64,000 nucleotides of DNA from Strigamia acuminata. Lineage: Eukaryota; Arthropoda; Chilopoda; Geophilomorpha; Linotaeniidae. A program made the translations under genes and the position numbers. Shown here piece by piece: positions 32,004-44,100 of the stretch. The notes beneath the pieces are model-generated. The model did not search any database. It was not told the DNA's origin and saw only the letters and a list, made by a program, of their open reading frames with translations. Every line of letters begins with the position of its first letter. The first letter of the stretch is position 1. The stretch lies in the NCBI GenBank assembly GCA_949358305.1, contig OX442314.1:25723060-25787059 (forward strand), written 5' to 3'.

Positions 32004-32511
32004 AGGTGCATTCAAAAACATCACAAAAAATGTGCTTAAAGGCTTTAATTCGATTAACCCTTTTTCAAAGCATGACATGACGTTTACTACGTCATACTTC
32101 AAGTGGAACCAAGAACGACAACAGTTATTGTCCTACTGTCGTCTTTGGTGGAAGTCCCACTCATAACTTATTACCTAACTTTAACCAACGAGTTCGGTCA
32201 CTTATTTTCCTTAACTAATCTTTAGCAAAAATGACGCGATTTGTGCATTATCTCTTTAACAGTCATTCAGATCTCAGATAAGCATGATTAGTAGAACTAA
32301 GATGATTTCATTCAAAAATATTCAATAATAAGTCATTTATTTCACTTATTCCACATTTATTCATTTAAATTTTGGTTTAACTAATTTGAACACACCTAAT
32401 AAACACTAGGTGCATAAATTAAGCCATTTAAACTTGTTTATCTTTTTTAAACCAGTCTAATTTAAAAAATATAAACAACTTTAAATGACTTTATGAATGC
32501 GCCTACTATTC
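32004..32511. repeat. GTGCATTCAA-ended element between P450 D and the transporter
   Basis: The ends read TAGGTGCATTCAAAAA and TTTATGAATGCGCCTA, related to the termini of the 162-bp palindromes. Only the outermost ~16 bases pair well. The element is about 508 bp and non-coding. A short internal inverted repeat (ACGACAACAGTTATTGTC...) is present. Confidence 0.5.
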
Positions 32512-32813
32512 TTTCAAAAATATCAGCACAATTAAATAAAAGCGTAAAACTTAAAATAAAAATATTTAAAAAAAAACAATACAAATCTAGACATAAATTT
32601 CCACCAGATAAATGAACTTTATCATCAAATGTTTTTACTCTTTCGTAACCAAAGGTATTGTGTGATCAGCTTTATTTGATTACAGATAAAATTATCTCTC
32701 AACAATGATTTGCTTCATTTAATCTTGAATAACGTGCTACGTTTACATGTGATCAAGTTGTCTAAGAGTAAGATGCAACATTTATAATCACGTGCATGAT
32801 ACTTTAGTGCTAA

Positions 32814-35800
32814 ATGTCATACAAACCAGTGTTTCACCGACTGCTTTCTAGTTTTTCATTAGCTACCTCTTTTGAACCAATGTCGAGCTCAGACACAACA
32901 TTAGTGTCAGTGACAACTGATGCGAAAAAACTCTCGGTCATCATGGCTGCTGCATTTCTTGCAGGGGAAATGGCAGGAAGTGGCGTGCTGGCATTACCAA
33001 AAGCTATAGCCGATTCAGGTAGTGTTTATATTTTATCTTCACTTTTTCACCAGAGTAATGTCGAATTCCACAATAAAATAAAATAAATGCCAAATACCCA
33101 AACTGTCAACAAAAACATACTAAATGGCGTCCAACTAAAAGTTTACTCATTGTTTCGTGCATTTGTACGATTGTACAGCTAGTACAAATTCAGTTTGTTT
33201 GCAGGATATGACATTTTAATGTGAAAACGAGGTGATCAATTTAATACATTTAAGCAAATTTTGCTTAACCAACTTGAATGCAATTACCGTATATCTTCGA
33301 ATTGTCCGTGGGCCTCTAATAGCGCGCAGATCTCCAATTGCGCGCGGGTGCGTAATTGGAGGCCCAAAATTTTCGAAATGTGCCAAAAAAGGACGACAAA
33401 TGAAACGTGTGTTACCGAAACGTATGGAAAACGTTTCATTTGTCACACTTTTAGGTGTTTTTCGTTGCAGATACGTTAAAAAAACAGCGTTGGGGCCAAT
33501 TGACCGATGCTGGGTTTAAATAGTCCACAGGCTGGAGTGTTTTGCACTCCATTCCTTTCATTTGTTTTCTGTGTTAAATTGCGTCTTGCGACGTTGCGAG
33601 ATCGCGTGTCTCGCCACCTATGTTTCTTACGCAAATAAAAATTCATGCAAATTTCCTACTACCGACTGGTCACTTATCGAACACCATCCAAGTACAATCC
33701 AACAGCATCGGTGCAATCAAGCACAAGAACATACCAGGAGCCTCTAATAGCGCGCTGGCCTCTATTTGTGCGCGGGGCAAAAGAAATTTAAATAGCGTGC
33801 AGGTGCACTATTTGAAGATATACGGTAATGTTTCTCACTGTGGAAAGATAAATTGAAATACACCACACAAACTCTTATCCAAGTTAGTTATCATCGTCTC
33901 ACCCCCTCGGAAGATGCTCAGGTGTTTGGACATTGCTTGGACGATAAAAACTAACATGTTGTGCAGTGTTGCCAACTTTTAACAACTCTTAAATTCTGGT
34001 ATTCGACGTTATAATTACATGGTGTTGTCTATTCCATTTCATATTCTTGCAAATGAATTTCAGGTTGGATAGGTATCGTATTAATACTACTGTGTTGCGT
34101 AAACACTGGGTTTTCCGGTTCAAAACTGGCCAAATGTTGGATTATTATTGAAGAACGGTATCCTGAATATGAGGAACGGTCAGGCTCACCATATCCTACT
34201 ATAGCATACCGAGCATACGGAAAAAAAATGAAGTAATTGACAACAGTTTCGTATACAGTCTAAGGAATGACAAAAACTTTGAAAAATATTAATTTCCAAT
34301 ATTTTGATTTTATTTTTCTTTTAGGATTACTAACTATAACACTCAAGTAATGTCTGATTAAATTCTCAGACTGATTCAACAAAATTTATTCAAAGTATCA
34401 ACAATAAATGAAAAAACAGGTGTCCAAAAAGTCGGTTTGATGAAACAACTGCCAAATGTTTAAAAATGCAAAATAGCATTATAATATAAGTTTAATAACG
34501 TAACAATGCTCTATTATTGACTCTAAATATAACCTCACTAGTGTGGGAAAGAATAAACATAAATTCCACAGACTTTTTTGGACATTTAATCAGACATTAC
34601 TTGAGTGGTATATTTAACAATCTTAAAAGGAAAATTAAATCAAAATATTGGAAGTTAATTTTTTCAAATTTTTCGTCATTCCACAGACTTTTTGGACGCA
34701 CCTTAGAAGCAGAAAAAAATCACTAATTATTTGTTAATTTATTTCAAAAAATCCAAAATAGATATTTGGTTACTTTCTGTGTCGCAGCAACATTGTTTGG
34801 CGTTTCTACAGTTCTCTTATTATTGATTGCTCAATTGTTACAAGCATTATTAATACCACACGTCAGCCTTTCATATTGCTACTGGATACTTATAATGGGG
34901 TTAACTTTACTGCCACTAACATGGTTCGGTACGCCTAAAGACTTCTGGTAAGTCATCTGAAGTGCATTCGAATTTGAATTTGATTATTTCGAAGATTTCG
35001 ACCGTCAACAAATTGGATAAATTTGTTATAATCTAGAATTCTAGATAAGATTATAGCACATTGAGCCCTTGGAATAAGAACAGAGGTTTTTCCAGTTCAG
35101 TTTAACTTCCCGTATAGTAGAAATAAAAGTGGCAACCATTAGTTGCATTAGAAAATTTAATTCAAAATATAATCTGCCATTTTTAAATTGATTAATGGTA
35201 CAGTGTAAGCTGTGTAGCCCGGATATGGGACGGGTTTCACAAACTTGTCCGATCTAGGGAATGTCCGTTCTGTAGGGCACATACACTCTCTGGTCCGGAC
35301 AAATGCCACATGTCCGGACTAGAGAGTTAAAGAAAATAAATTTCCGCTACATTAAAACTATTCAAAAAAATGTAATTTTCTAATGAAAGAATCAATAAAA
35401 GGAATAACACTAAAAATTTAATTAAAATCTGATTATATGCCAGGTTCATAAGGGCTTAAAACCGAAATTTGCGCTAAGGGGCAGTGCAAATGCAAAGTAC
35501 CGCTCAAAATACATACTTGTAATGTCCTCGTTCGTGAAGACGTGCACATTACGACGTGCACATTATGTAAAGATACCTTTAAAGCAAATTTCCTTTTCCA
35601 ACCCTTGTGAACCTGCAATAAATTAATGCTTTATTTAGATTTTAGTGTTTTAATTCTTTTTGCAACTTATTTCATTAAAAAATCGGCATTTTTTCGTTTT
35701 TTTCCGGACTACACAGCGATTTTTCCCAAAAAAAATTGCCTTTTTCATTTTTGTTTTTGCAGGCCAATGGCTGTATTTGCCTTAAGTTCAATAGCACTTG

Positions 35801-37486
35801 CCTGTTTGCTCACTTTCATTCAAATATTAGTAGACAGCAGTCACAACACACAAGTAAAACCACCGCCTGAAAAGATAACCTTCCAAACCTTTGTATTTGC
35901 ATTTGGAACTATACTATTTGCATTTGGTGGTGCAGCATTATTTCCAACAATTCAAAACGACATGAGAGATCGTAAACAATTCCCAAAGTCAATTCTCATC
36001 ACTTTCATAAGTATAGTTTACTAAACTAATAACTCTTGTTTGACCTTTATCGTTTTGGTTTCACGTAGATTGTGACCATCTAAACATCAGGTTGGCCTAA
36101 AAATGATAAAAAGAGAAAAAGAAAAGAAACTTTGAAATATTATCATAGATAAGAACAATGATCTAGTAGTTGCATTCAAAAATTAATCTTTAAAGTGCTT
36201 GTATTTTTGCTTTTGTATTTTTTAACATCAGAAGACAAAAACACAAACGACTAAAACACCACTTTTTAGAATGCTATTGTTGTTAAAGTGGAACAATTGT
36301 TATCCTCGTACGTCACAAACGCAACAATATTACGTTTTATCACTTTGAGGCCGACAGGTGTTTAGTGTACTCGTTCTTGTATCTTATATGGCACAAAATG
36401 TTTTTGTGAGACCAAATCGGCTTCATACATTAATTAACGTATTCTACCGATTAAGAGTCGCCCTCAAATTGTAGCCGCGGCTGAGACACCAAGAATACCG
36501 TATTTTTGCAAAACTAAAATATTATTTCCGTATTTAACCTCACGAACGATGAAGTACGCTTTTGTTCGTGACGTTCAGACTTCGTTTGTTACATTAAACA
36601 CATCCACATGTAACAAACGAAAAATCGAAATTGTAATTGCTGACAAAAATGGCAGTTTTGAATAAGAGCGGCGGCTCTAAGTCTAAAACATTTGTCCCGG
36701 TATTTCCAGTTTTTATGATTTTTATGATTTTTGTGATTTTTGTGCTTATTTTATTCATAAATTTCAGTATTACTAATTCTCTACACACCTGTGGCAGTGA
36801 CGGGTTACTTTGTATTTGGATCTGCCGTCCGTCCTAATATAGTTCAAAACTTGACATCAGGAGTAACTACTAAAATTATCCAAAGTTTACTCATTGTGCA
36901 CATGTTTTTCGCTTTTATCATTGCATTAAACCCAGTCAGTCAGCAAATAGAAGAATTTCTAAAAATACCTCAAAGTGCTTGTAAGTACAATATTTAAAAT
37001 CATTTCATGTTATTTTTTTATGAATAAATTTATCAGTATTTTTTTTCAGATTTGAATTGGAGAAGATATTTACTACGGACATGTGTAGTGCTACTTGTAA
37101 TTTTTGTCGCTTTAAGCGTTCCGCATTTCGGCAATATATTGTCATTAATAGGCGGTTCATCAGTAACGATGCTCACATTCATTTTCCCATCATTATTCTA
37201 CTTGAGATTATGCGGTCAGAAACATACAAACTGGCCTCCAATGTAAGAAATTTATGACGACAGATAACTGCGGTGTTTCATTAAAACTTTATGAATTATT
37301 TTCAGACCTGTGTCTTTGCACGAAAGAGTATATTTATGGGAGTTGATCGCGATTGGTGTATTAGGGGGTATTGCGGCAACCTGGAGTGCCATCAAATCCA
37401 TTGTTGAGTCATCGACATTCACTCAGCCATGCTACGTTAGTCCAAATTTACAGTGTTACCTTGACCCTAATGCACATTGCCAATAG
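32814..37486 (+). CDS. Amino acid transporter, AAAP family (SLC32/36/38-like)
   Basis: Seven exons with GT-AG borders join in frame to 465 codons including the stop: 32814-33018, 34064-34232, 34762-34947, 35763-36010, 36768-36980, 37050-37242, 37306-37486. After a ~35-residue polar N-terminus, the first membrane segment carries AGEMAGSGVLALPKA, the hallmark start of the Aa_trans domain. About ten further hydrophobic segments follow (for example FGVSTVLLLLIAQLLQALLI and TFVFAFGTILFAFGGAALFP), with YTPVAVTGYFVFGS in the middle and a Cys-containing C-terminus ending NAHCQ. The family moves amino acids, often proton-coupled, across plasma or lysosomal membranes. The exact substrate cannot be told. 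Introns carry MITEs. Partial copies of its exons lie further right in the window. Confidence 0.9.
33287..33825. repeat. Inverted-repeat element with GCGCGC blocks in transporter intron 1
   Basis: Ends are CCGTATATCTTCGAATTG and TATTTGAAGATATACGG, flanked by TA on both sides, as expected for a Tc1/mariner-type target. Subterminal GGGCCTCTAATAGCGCGC motifs occur at both ends. 539 bp. A diverged copy sits at the matching place in the transporter pseudogene (58331-58901), so it predates that duplication. Confidence 0.8.
34255..34705. repeat. Mariner-like MITE in transporter intron 2
   Basis: About 60 bases at each end are reverse complements, with GGAATGACAAAAACTTTG at the left and its partner with CGTCATTCCACAGACTTTTT at the right. 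The left tip is shortened. The copy in the pseudogene (from about 59337) keeps the outer GGTCCAAAAAGTCTG. Non-coding. Confidence 0.7.
35204..35328. repeat. GTCCGG-type short inverted-repeat element, copy 3
   Basis: It lies in transporter intron 3 and shares TGTAGCCCGGATATGGGACGG with the copy at 24113. It is absent from the corresponding place in the transporter pseudogene (about 63417), so it was inserted after that duplication or lost from the copy. Confidence 0.6.
36460..36680. repeat. GCCGCGGCT-motif element remnant in transporter intron 4
   Basis: Contains AAGAGTCGCCCTCAAATTGTAGCCGCGGCT and, near its other end, TTTTGAATAAGAGCGGCGGC, motifs also seen in the complete MITE at 41280-41538. 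The boundaries are unclear. Confidence 0.45.
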
Positions 37487-37903
37487 CAAATTATCCATAA
37501 GGCATAAGTTATTGACTTAAAACAACTAATTAACGAATTTAAATTCGAATTAAGTGTACCGAGCATAAATAAATATCAAAATCAAGTGAATAATTGAAAA
37601 TCCTGACCATTTTCATTGAAAAACTTGCCAACTCGCCTGTCAGTTAAGAATCAAATATATTTATAGTCAATGCTGTGCGATGTTCACGCAGGCGCCATGT
37701 TGTTTGGATGCGGCCGGGCGTCGGGCGAGACGGCGTAGTCAGAGAATTCTGTTAAAGTTCGTAATGAGGATTAAATCAGAGTGTGAAATCGTTTTATCAA
37801 GTTTAACAGACAGTTAAAATACCGTTTCAATTATCCCACTACGGATGACGATGCACGAAGTCACACTGTTCAGCGATGGCCGTCAAGTTGGGACAAAAAA
37901 GTA
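37487..37903. other. Region downstream of the transporter, no gene recognised
   Basis: It includes the 3' flank of the transporter and a GC-richer patch around 37680-37745. No coding pattern is seen. Confidence 0.4.
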
Positions 37904-37905
37904 GT

Positions 37906-38121
37906 AACACTACTTTTTTATTTTTTGAGTAAAAAGGCCAATTTTATCATTACATTTGGTGAATAGGCTGCTGGACATGTGACGTGTGACATCATAACTA
38001 CTCATAATTCACAATTCATAATTCACTATTCATGATGTCACATGTCACATGTCCAGCAGCCTATTCACCAAGTGTAATGATAAAATTGACCTTTTTACTC
38101 AAAAAATAAAAAATTAGTGTT
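37906..38121. repeat. Foldback MITE with ~90-bp arms
   Basis: The left arm (from AACACTAC...TTTTTGAGTAAAAAGG) and right arm (ending CCTTTTTACTCAAAAAATA...TAGTGTT) are reverse complements around an AT-rich centre near 38015. Both arms contain GGTGAATAGGCTGCTGGACA or its complement. Non-coding. Confidence 0.8.
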
Positions 38122-38254
38122 TCAACACACAGTAAAGAATTCTGTGTGTTGTAAATGTTTGTAACAATGTGAGAGAGATGCTTTTAAATAAAAAAAATAT
38201 TGACTGTTCAGATAATAACAATACTTTTTAAATTAAACAATTGTGGATGTGGAT

Positions 38255-38715
38255 TACACACTCCTGTGGTCTCCATATAAGACAAAGTAGCCTGGACAGC
38301 ACTGAAGGCAGAAAATCAAGGCGAATTGGCCGAACTCAAAGTCCAAAAACGGGTAGAAATTGGACGTATTAGAATTAGAATGAAGTCCACGGAAACGATT
38401 TCTTAATATCTGTATCAAATGATTTCAGTAGCCAAGAAACTTAATTCGATCGGTGCGCCCATAGACGAGACGGAATTATGGGCACATATTTTAAAAAGAC
38501 TCACAGTGGATTATACTGCAGTGGTCGCAAGTTGTGACGTAATTGGTCGGAGCACATTAAAGTTACCTGACTTGGGAGAGCCCTCTTGGCTGAGGAATCA
38601 AATAGAGCGGCACTTCCGAGTCTAGCAGAAGTGACTCCCGAAGGCGCATCTTGGATTCGTGGAATGCCAGGCAGCAGCAGACGCAGACCTTTCGGTTCTG
38701 TATATACATATGTAC
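38255..38715 (+). mobile_element. Ty1/copia gag relic
   Basis: A translation in shifting frames gives a UBN2-type gag stretch (AWTALKAENQGELAELK..., then LWAHILKRLTVDYTAVVASCDV at 38479-38545). This resembles the gag part of the copia relic at 5117. A stop near 38403 and later frameshifts inactivate it. No pol part follows. Confidence 0.7.
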
Positions 38716-39099
38716 CTAGGTCATCGTGAGGCCCTTTTCCAAACGCACCAACCAATCAATCGCATAAAAAATCAGGCCTCTTGACAAAAAATTTTGAAAC
38801 CTTCCTGTTTCCTACTGTTGGAAATAAATTGAACACGATGCGATTCGTAATGTGGAATGTTACAAGTGATTTTATTTCATTCAAACAAAAGGTTAAATAC
38901 AAGATTATCATATTGGTTGCTGATGGCGCTTTCGTGCGCTTCTCGGTGAGACCATTGGCGCTTGCTTCCGTGATCTCCCAACGCCTTCGATAAAATATAC
39001 TGTAGAGTCCCACGCCTTGACTAAACGTTCAAAATCATCCGAAAATTGGACCTTCACCTAAATCTGCACTAGGACATGGAAACTGTGATTATGAGACTT

Positions 39100-39212
39100 T
39101 TACTTTCCTGCAATTTTTCTTTTGTGTTCTGACTGTTGTCTATTAATATTTGAGTGAAAGTGAGAAAAGAAGCTGTGGAACTTAAGATAAATACAGCCAT
39201 TGGCTTGCAAGA
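39100..39212 (-). pseudogene. Transporter exon-4 relic in left arm
   Basis: The - strand reads KPMAVFILSSTASFLTFTQI, which matches the start of transporter exon 4 (PMAVFALSSIALACLLTFIQI) with deletions. It then ends after ~38 codons. No flanking transporter exons exist here. It lies downstream of the peptide gene in the same direction. Confidence 0.75.
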
Positions 39213-39318
39213 ATAAAACATTGAAATGCACTGAAATTGATTACATGGTTTATTCAGAAATTCCAAGTTCTAGTAAAAAGCTTTTTTACTCTAAGTAATT
39301 GCTTCGTTTGTTCATCCA

Positions 39319-40497
39319 TTACTTGCCCGTGTTTAGTCCTTTTGCATAACATCCGTAACCAAGCATTTTTAGTTTGCAAATATAAGGCGAACAACATTCC
39401 GAGCTACTTGCGCAACCTTTACCGTATGCAGTACAACTAGAAAGCAAACGAGTAAAATTATTGTAAGATAGATTAGTGTGCGGCTGTGACAGTGTAGCAC
39501 ACCCAAACGCTCCCACGCCTTCTGTTCATACATTGAAAAATAAATCTAAACACCCGGTTTGCTTCTCTCCGTGACCAAGCCCATAAGAATAAAATGGTGT
39601 GCCAACGTTTATGTTTATAAACTTGGGTTGGATCGGGCTAGTATTTGGTCTGTTCCAAAGCTTTCATAAAAACGGAAGGAATTAACCACTAACTGAGCTG
39701 GAACCGATGTGTTTCGTTACTATTTTGAACTCTGACCGAATCGGCAACGAGCCGATGCGATGTCAACGGTTCGGCGCAGTGACGAAACGGCTCGAGAATT
39801 TGAATTGATGAAATAGCTTTATACCAATTTACCTGCGCTTAGACATCTCTCCAATGTCCCGTATTTCTTCTGAAAAAAGAATTTCAAAAATATAATAAGT
39901 AAGCTATGTATTGCTACAATGCACAACAAATAAGAGCACAGTGGATATTTTTGTCATTAAATTTTTAAATAAAAAGCAACTTTTATGATTCTCATTCAGA
40001 CGTCGTTTTTTCGGGCCTCCGACGCAGGTCCCGAACTTTCAAATTTCAAATTTCTAAATTGTGTTTAATAAAGTTATATGGTTTTTCGATTTTGAGGCCC
40101 CACTAATAACGACTTTATCCGCAGGACCCGTAAACCTCCAGCTAGCCCGGCCCTGCGCTCATTGAGTTGACATTAATAATTGTATAAGCAAACACTCTGC
40201 AATAGTGATTTTATTCTATTCTGTTTCTGTTCCTTTTAACATCACTACTGAGCTAAAAGACATCACAGGAGCTACAGATTGAATGCATAAATAACTGTGG
40301 AACATAAATGTGAGAAATTTAGTTAACTGAGATATCTCCACTGTTTGTGCTACATACAGTACGTAGCTACGGATTTATAATAATTGCAAAGTTAAAAATC
40401 GATTTTAGTTACCTAGTTTCGAGATTGCCGACGGCGTAACATTTTGGGCGAGCAGCATCAAACCAATTGCCATCAGAAGAATAGAACACTTGTTCAT
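39319..40497 (-). CDS. Secreted six-cysteine knottin-like peptide, left copy (compact gene)
   Basis: Three exons on the - strand: 40413-40497 (Met, Cys, then a hydrophobic signal peptide of ~24 residues), 39833-39869 (acidic propeptide ending in Ser-Lys-Arg) and 39319-39436 (mature part). The 240 joined nt give a 79-residue precursor. The mature region of ~39 residues has cysteine spacing C-x6-C-x5-CC-x4-C-x8-C, the inhibitor-cystine-knot pattern, preceded by a dibasic Lys-Arg cleavage site. Such peptides serve as venom toxins, antimicrobials or signalling peptides in arthropods; nothing here decides which. A polyadenylation-type AATAAA lies at 39249-39254. A TATA-like box is at 40674-40681. 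The coding sequence matches the right copy in exon 3. Confidence 0.85.
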
Positions 40498-40673
40498 ATT
40501 TGCCTTCAAGATTCAAAAAGTAACAAGAATAATTTAGTGTATACATTCCGAGCAACATTCGAAAATGTAATAAAAAATAAAAGAGATAGTTATTTACCTG
40601 TATTTCGAGTTGAAGACTGAATTTCTGTGTACAATGAGTGTACGGTATATGATATGCTGCCTATTCCGACGAG

Positions 40674-40681
40674 TTTAAATA
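40674..40681 (-). promoter_or_regulatory. TATA-like box of left knottin-like gene
   Basis: TATTTAAA on the - strand, mirrored exactly at 40967-40974 for the right gene. It is about 180 bp upstream of the start codon, which fits an untranslated first exon with an intron. Confidence 0.5.
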
Positions 40682-40770
40682 GGATTATTTTTCCACTCGT
40701 TAATTGAGCTATAGCTAATCAGTGCAGCATGAAAGTACTTATAAATACATTAAGTGAAATCATTACAGTG

Positions 40771-40874
40771 TATTTCTAATGAGAAATACATTAAACTAAA
40801 TTGCATTAAAACACACCTGCATTAACTGTAATGTATTTCTAATGAGAAATACATTAAACTAAATCGCATTAAAA
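40771..40874. repeat. Centre of the inverted repeat: two tandem hairpin-forming units
   Basis: Two similar units each contain TGTATTTCT-AATG-AGAAATACA, itself a short palindrome, followed by TTAAACTAAATYGCATTAAA. They separate the two arms and lie midway between the two divergent start codons. Confidence 0.75.
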
Positions 40875-40966
40875 CACACCTGTAATGATTTCAGTTAATG
40901 TGTTTATAAGTACTTTCATGCTGCACTGATTAGCTATAGCTCAATTAACGAGTGGAAAAATAATCC

Positions 40967-40974
40967 TATTTAAA
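40967..40974 (+). promoter_or_regulatory. TATA-like box of right knottin-like gene
   Basis: TATTTAAA, the mirror image of the left gene's box. A possible 5'-untranslated intron runs from GT at 41062 to AG at 41156, six bases before the start codon. Confidence 0.5.
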
Positions 40975-41162
40975 CTCGTCGGAATAGGCAGCACATCATA
41001 TACCGTACACTCATTGTACACAGAAATTCAGTGCCAACGTTGATCTTCAACTCGAAATACAGGTAAATAACCATCTCTTTTATTTTTTATTACATTTTCG
41101 AATGTTGCTCGGAATGTATACACTAAATTATTCTTGTTACTTTTTGAATCTTGAAGGCAAAT

Positions 41163-44100
41163 ATGAACAAGTGTTCTATTCTTCTGATGGCAATTGGTTT
41201 GATGCTGCTCGCCCAAAATGTTACGCCGTCGGCAATCTCGAAACTAGGTAACTAAAATCGATTTTTAACTTTGCAATTACTGTATTTTACCAAATAAGAG
41301 CCGCGGCTCTTATTCAAAACTGCCACTTTGAGCTGCGGCTTTAATTCGGGGGCGGCTCCAATTCGGGGGCGGCTCTTATTTTAAATAGCGGCCAATATCT
41401 TACTATTACGTTCATTAAACGTATATAGCCGCGGCTACTATTCGAGGGCGGCTCTTATATCAAGTCGCCTATCTCGGCCGCGGCTACTATTCGAGGGCGG
41501 CTACAATTCGAGGGCGACTCTTATTCGGTAAAATACGGTATTATAAATCCGTAGCTAAGTACTGTATGTAGCACAAACAGTGGAGATATCTCAGTTAACT
41601 AAATTTGTCACATTTATGTTCCACAGTTATTTATGCATTCAATCTGTAGCTCCTGTGATGTCTTTTAGCTCAGTAGTGATGTTAAAAGGAACAGAAACAG
41701 AATAGAATAAAATCACATCACTATTGCAGAGTGTTTGCTTATACAATTATTAATGTCAACTCAATGAGCGCAGGGCCGGGCTAGCTGGAGGTTTACGGGT
41801 CCTGCGGATAAAGTCGTTATTAGTGGGGCCTCAACATCGAAAAACCATATAACTTTATTAAACACAATTTAGAAATTTGAAATTTGAAAGTTCGGGACCT
41901 GCGTCGGAGGCCCGAAAAAACGACGTCTGAATGAGAATCATAAAAGTTGCTTTTTATTTAAAAATTTAATGACAAAAATATCCACTGTGCTCTTATTTGT
42001 TGTGCATTGTAGCAATACATAGCTTACTTATTATATTTTTGAAATTCTTTTTTCAGAAGAAATACGGGACATTGGAGAGATGTCTAAGCGCAGGTAAATT
42101 GGTATAAAGCTATTTCATCAATTCAAATTCTCGAGCCGTTTCGTCACTGCGCCGAACCGTTGACATCGCATCGGCTCGTTGCCGATTCGGTCCGAGTTCA
42201 AAATAGTAACGAAACACATCGGTTCCAGCTCAGTTAGTGGTTAATTCCTTCCGTTTTTATGAAAGCTTTGGAACAGACCAAATACTAGCCCGATCCAACC
42301 CAAGTTTATAAACATAAACGTTGGCACACCATTTTATTTTTATGGGCTTGGTCACGGAGAGAAGCTGTGACGATTACCTTCTGGAGATAGCAATTGCTAA
42401 ACTAAAGTGTGAACTATCCGTGTGAAAATGTAAAATATGCAAACCTGATGTTTTCTCAAAACATATAACATTTATTCCGGTTTGAACCTTATATAAATAC
42501 TATGCCTACAAGTGGCTAAAATGACGATAAGTTAAACTATACAGTTATTTGGCAAAAGCCCTGAAATAATATCATTTGAAGGCTTCAGTCATGCAATAAG
42601 AATTTGTAACGGTCTTATTGCTGTGACGTAAAAGATGTCATCTATGAATGGCTTTGGCTTCTAAATGGTCCGGGGTTTGGTTCTAAAAGGCGTGTAAATG
42701 GTTAGGCTGGGTGGGTTATATCCGAGAGGTGCGGTTGACTTTTCTGTATCGTCACACACATCGCATCGCAGATAATTATTGAAATCAATAATTATTGCGA
42801 GATGTAACAATGTGAGAATAAATATTCATATTAATTCTATGGAATTGATCATGATATTTTATAGTCACAAACTTAACTAAAACTATGAAAATAAGTAAAA
42901 TATATTAAAATAGCGCCGAGCTATTTTTGCCCCGAGTGCAATCAACATCTAAGTTAGACTTAAATGTTCCGTCAAACCAATAACGAATTGAATCGAAATA
43001 TCTCGCAGGAAAGGTTATCCATCGCCGGGAAATTACTCCACTCGGTCCTGGCTGGCGGGAGAGTAACCGGGAAATTACTCCGCGTCGATCACTCTGATAA
43101 TGCGTCTGTGAAATATAAATACTCCACTCTAGATTCTACATTACCAATGCGTCTGTGAATTTTACTCCACTCTAGATTCTGCACTCTACAACGGAATGTT
43201 GGCATGAAGCTGGAGGGAGTGCGTCTGTGGGTTGTACCCCACTCTAGATACTACACTTAAATGTGTCTGTGAATCTCTCCACTCTAGTTACTACATTTCT
43301 ACAACGGAATGTTGGCATGAAGAGGCGGGCAGTGTGTCTGTGAGTCTTCTACCCACTCTAGATACTTACACTAAATACAAAGTATTTCTACAACGGATTG
43401 TCGGAACGCAGAGAAGTATAATATGTGCTCAAGTAATATCAGTATCAAACAAAAACAGAACAAGAGCGAGCTATATCCGTTTTGCAGGGGGATATATACT
43501 CGGTGAGGAGAATAGCTGTTCAGTGATCCAATGGGATCACTGGGCAGTCAAATCCATCCAATCCCAGATCATAGGAAGTGGATACTCAGGACATAGTCTT
43601 CTACTAGGTCCACTACAGGAACTGGATACGCAGGACACATTTTGGATTAAGTCCCTTTGACTATAATCCAAAAGGAGTCCAACTCACAGTGGGTGATGGG
43701 GGGTGACTTCACCAGGTGTAGAGTTTGCACATAATTCAATAGAATTATGTGACAAATAAATCAACTAGTATTTAAACATCCAAAAGTATTTAAAAGTGTA
43801 TAAAGTTGCAGTGGAATAAAATATAAATAGTAATTTATATTTTATTCACTCAAAAATTGTCGAAATTTGAAATTGCCGCTAAAACGTATCAGCGCCATCT
43901 ATTGACAAAATAAACGTCCTAACTAACAACGTGCATGACAGTGTAACCGTCACAAGTCCCCCTTAAATATATGTTAATACCTGTATTAACATACTATTTA
44001 TTCCGAATATCTTGAGGATCAAGACCACACTGTCATCTAGGGGACTCGAGCTGTAATCCTTGGTAAGCAAAAACCTTTATTTTATATCTTAATAGTATAA

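Larger units (their letters stand above)
38801..40770. repeat. Left arm of a large inverted repeat
   Basis: This ~1.97-kb segment is the reverse complement of the right arm, which now lies in three pieces (40875-42365, 56349-56938, 57993-58171) because of two insertions. It contains the intact knottin-like gene on the - strand and a transporter exon-4 relic. The innermost part faces a ~105-bp spacer made of two tandem units of TGTATTTCTAATGAGAAATA type. Confidence 0.9.

Noticed and set aside
43232-43660. 142-codon + strand frame conserved in both LTRs (also 55626-56054)
   Set aside because: Its conservation only reflects LTR identity; it runs over the LTR minisatellite, opposite to element transcription, and shows no domain.
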